This document shows, one piece after another, positions 62,115 to 64,000 of a stretch of 64,000 bases of DNA (within the stretch, counting starts at the first letter, position 1; every line of letters begins with the position of its first letter). Source of the stretch: Mycobacteriaceae bacterium (GTDB lineage Bacteria; Actinomycetota; Actinomycetes; Mycobacteriales; Mycobacteriaceae); the NCBI GenBank assembly GCA_019245755.1, contig JAFARC010000001.1, forward strand, positions 34,932-98,931, given 5' to 3'. The position numbers were made by a program, and so were the translations under genes. The notes under the pieces were generated by a model that searched no databases, had not been told where the DNA came from, and saw only the letters and a list, made by a program, of their open reading frames with translations.

Positions 62115-62558
62115 ATGGCTGTGCGGGAGTCCAGTGAAATCGTCATCGAAGCCGCCCCCGAAGAGATCATGGAGGTGATCGCCGACACCGAGTCGCTGCC
62201 CGAGTGGTCCGACGCCCATCAGACCTCGGAGGTGCTCGAGCGCGACGAGCGGGGGCGGCCGCTTCGCGCGAAGATGAAAGTCAAGACCGTCGGGGTCACC
62301 GACGAGCAGGTCGTCGCCTACACCTGGCATGACGACGGCGTGAGCTGGACGCTGGAAAGCGCCAAGCAGCAGCGCTCGCAGGATGCTTGCTACACCCTGA
62401 TTCCCGAGGGCGACAAGACCCGGGTGAAGTTCGACATCACCATCGACCCGCTGGTGCCGCTTCCCGGCTTCTTGTTGAAGAGGGCCACCAAGGGCGTGAT
62501 GGGCACCGCCACCGAAGGATTGCGGACGCGCGTGCTGCGCCAAAAGAAGGGTCGCTAA
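62115..62558 (+). CDS. SRPBCC protein (Rv0854-like)
   Basis: 147 aa. [20 protein letters not shown] and the C-terminal [20 protein letters not shown] match START-like SRPBCC fold; position matches Rv0854. Eight bases before far. Paralogue of the gene at 63702. Could deliver a hydrophobic substrate to the racemase. Confidence 0.88.
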   Translation: MAVRESSEIVIEAAPEEIMEVIADTESLPEWSDAHQTSEVLERDERGRPLRAKMKVKTVGVTDEQVVAYTWHDDGVSWTLESAKQQRSQDACYTLIPEGDKTRVKFDITIDPLVPLPGFLLKRATKGVMGTATEGLRTRVLRQKKGR

Positions 62559-62565
62559 TCTTTTC

Positions 62566-63651
62566 GTGGTGACCAACAGCGGACCCCTGGCCGGGGTGAA
62601 GATAATCGAATTGGGCGGCATCGGGCCCGGACCGCACGCCGCGATGGTGCTGGCCGACCTCGGTGCAGACGTGGTGCGGGTGCGGCGCCCCAGCGGTGGG
62701 CTGGGAATGCCCCGCGAGGACCGGGATCTGATGCACCGCGGCAAGAGGGTCGTCGACGTGGATGTGAAAAGCGACAAGCAAGCGCTGCTGGACCTGGTGG
62801 CCAAGGCCGACGTGCTGCTCGATCCGTTCCGGCCCGGGACCTGCGAACGCCTTGGCATCGGGCCCGATGACTGTGCCGCCGTCAACCCCCGGTTGATCTA
62901 CGCCCGCATCACCGGGTGGGGCCAGGACGGTCCGCTGGCCATGACCGCCGGGCACGACATCAACTACCTGTCGCAGACCGGTGCGCTGGGCTCAATGGGC
63001 TACCGCGACCGGCCGCCGCTACCGCCGATGAACCTGGTCGCCGACTTCGGCGGCGGATCGATGTTGCTGTTGCTGGGTATCGTCGCCGCGCTCTACGAGC
63101 GGGAGAAGTCCGGCACGGGCCAGGTGATCGATGCGGCGATGGTCGACGGGGTCAGCCTGCTGGCGCAGATGCAGTGGACGATGAAAGCCGTCGGCACCCT
63201 GTCCGACGAGCGCGAGTCGGGCCTGCTCGATGGTGGTGCGCCGTTCTACCGCACCTACGAGACCTCCGACGGCAAGTACATGGCTGTGGGGGCCATCGAG
63301 CCGCAGTTCTTCGCGCAGCTGCTCTCCGGGCTGGGGTTGTCGGGCGACGACGTGCCCAACCAGATGGACCCCGACGCCTTTCCCCAGATGCGCAAGCTGT
63401 TCGCCGAACGGTTCGCCAGCAAGACTCGCGACGAGTGGGCACAAATATTCGCCGGCACCGACGCCTGCGTCACCCCGGTGCTGACCTGGACCGAGGCCGC
63501 CGCCGCCGAGCACCTCACCGCGCGATCCACGATCGTGCACCGCGACGGGTTCGACCAGGCCGCGCCGGCGCCGCGGTTTTCCCGCACCCCGGCCGGGGAA
63601 ATCCAGCCGCCACCGACCGAGACCACCCCACTCGATCGCATCGGCTGGTAG
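62566..63651 (+). CDS. far: Alpha-methylacyl-CoA racemase-type (CoA-transferase family III)
   Basis: 361 aa from GTG 62566 or 62569. KIIELGGIGPGPHAAMVLADLGADVVRV is the CoA-binding start in two words; His in TAGHDINYL (~126) and Asp in NLVADFGGG (~155) are the racemase pair of MCR, Glu in GAIEPQFF. Same gene order as Rv0855 (far). Epimerises 2-methylacyl-CoA for beta-oxidation of branched lipids. Confidence 0.9.
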   Translation: MVTNSGPLAGVKIIELGGIGPGPHAAMVLADLGADVVRVRRPSGGLGMPREDRDLMHRGKRVVDVDVKSDKQALLDLVAKADVLLDPFRPGTCERLGIGPDDCAAVNPRLIYARITGWGQDGPLAMTAGHDINYLSQTGALGSMGYRDRPPLPPMNLVADFGGGSMLLLLGIVAALYEREKSGTGQVIDAAMVDGVSLLAQMQWTMKAVGTLSDERESGLLDGGAPFYRTYETSDGKYMAVGAIEPQFFAQLLSGLGLSGDDVPNQMDPDAFPQMRKLFAERFASKTRDEWAQIFAGTDACVTPVLTWTEAAAAEHLTARSTIVHRDGFDQAAPAPRFSRTPAGEIQPPPTETTPLDRIGW

Positions 63652-63701
63652 GCCGCGCGCGGGCGCTGGCGTCACCTTCGTCGGCGCATTAACTTTTGGG
63701 T

Positions 63702-64000
63702 GTGGCCGTGAGAGCCTCACGAGAAGTGGTGATCGACGCCCCGCCCGAGGCGATCCTGGAGGCGCTGGCCGACGTCGCCTCGGTACCGTCGTGGTCCTCG
63801 GTGCACAAGTCGGCCGAGGTGATCGACACCTACGACGACGGGCGCCCGCACCACGTGAAGGTGACCGTGCGGGTGTTGGGCATCACCGACCAGGAGGTGC
63901 TCGAATACCACTGGGGCCGCGATTGGCTGGTCTGGGATGCCGATCAGACGTTTCAGCAGCACGCCCAGCACGTCGAATACAATTTGACGCCGGAGCCAGA
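63702..64000 (+). CDS. SRPBCC protein (Rv0856-like), 3' end outside window
   Basis: About 99 residues from GTG 63702: VAVRASREVVIDAPPEAI, then SVPSWSSVHKSAEVIDTYDD, clearly related to the SRPBCC protein at 62115 (same spacing, EVVIDA/EIVIEA, PSW/PEW). Continues past the window edge. Together the two SRPBCC genes flank the racemase. Confidence 0.85.
   Translation, partial: MAVRASREVVIDAPPEAILEALADVASVPSWSSVHKSAEVIDTYDDGRPHHVKVTVRVLGITDQEVLEYHWGRDWLVWDADQTFQQHAQHVEYNLTPEP

Overview
The window is high-GC actinobacterial DNA and almost certainly mycobacterial. It carries a mycobacterial-type PrrB histidine kinase, an Lsr2 paralogue, a DUF732-like secreted protein, GTG and TTG starts, leaderless-looking promoters, and at the right end the order kdc - SRPBCC - far - SRPBCC that I recognise from M. 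tuberculosis Rv0853c-Rv0856. The species cannot be read from the sequence.

Bases 1-18,100 look like part of an integrated conjugative element or plasmid. A TcpC-like T4SS protein runs off the left edge, followed by a discoidin-like protein, a membrane protein, a VirD4/TraD coupling protein, a very large MobF/TrwC relaxase-helicase with a small HTH protein diverging from it across a candidate oriT, a DMFase-like lipoprotein and a hypothetical protein. Between coupling protein and relaxase lies cargo: a DprA relic plus ComF-like phosphoribosyltransferase, an aldo/keto reductase and a two-gene ABC exporter. No VirB4-like ATPase is in view.

Bases 18,100-37,980 are accessory chromosome: several SDRs, a cyclase-ATPase-TPR signalling protein, aldo/keto reductase, a DUF899 - ECF sigma - MDMPI operon ending in a truncated epimerase start, a divergent SRPBCC/MarR pair, a VapBC toxin-antitoxin pair, two VOC-headed operons that each carry half of the DUF1905/OmdA architecture, a fatty acid desaturase, a membrane protein-TetR-P450 group and an MTHFR-like protein. 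Gene relics (carboxymuconolactone decarboxylase, epimerase) show past rearrangement.

Bases 38,000-54,900 look like a general-stress neighbourhood: a MEDS-HATPase anti-sigma-type protein, two STAS proteins lacking the phosphoacceptor serine, paired FVDDP-motif proteins, large catalase KatE, small membrane/coiled-coil proteins, a LuxR response regulator, an orphan PrrB-like kinase and an Lsr2 paralogue. Five upstream regions carry a SigF-like GTTT-N15/16-GGG pattern, suggesting one partner-switching-controlled regulon.

Bases 54,900-64,000 are core lipid/acyl-CoA metabolism: alpha/beta hydrolase, thiolase-like lipid-transfer protein, MaoC hydratase, two SDRs, UBP zinc finger, alpha-keto-acid decarboxylase, and an AMACR-type racemase flanked by two SRPBCC proteins, the last cut by the window end.
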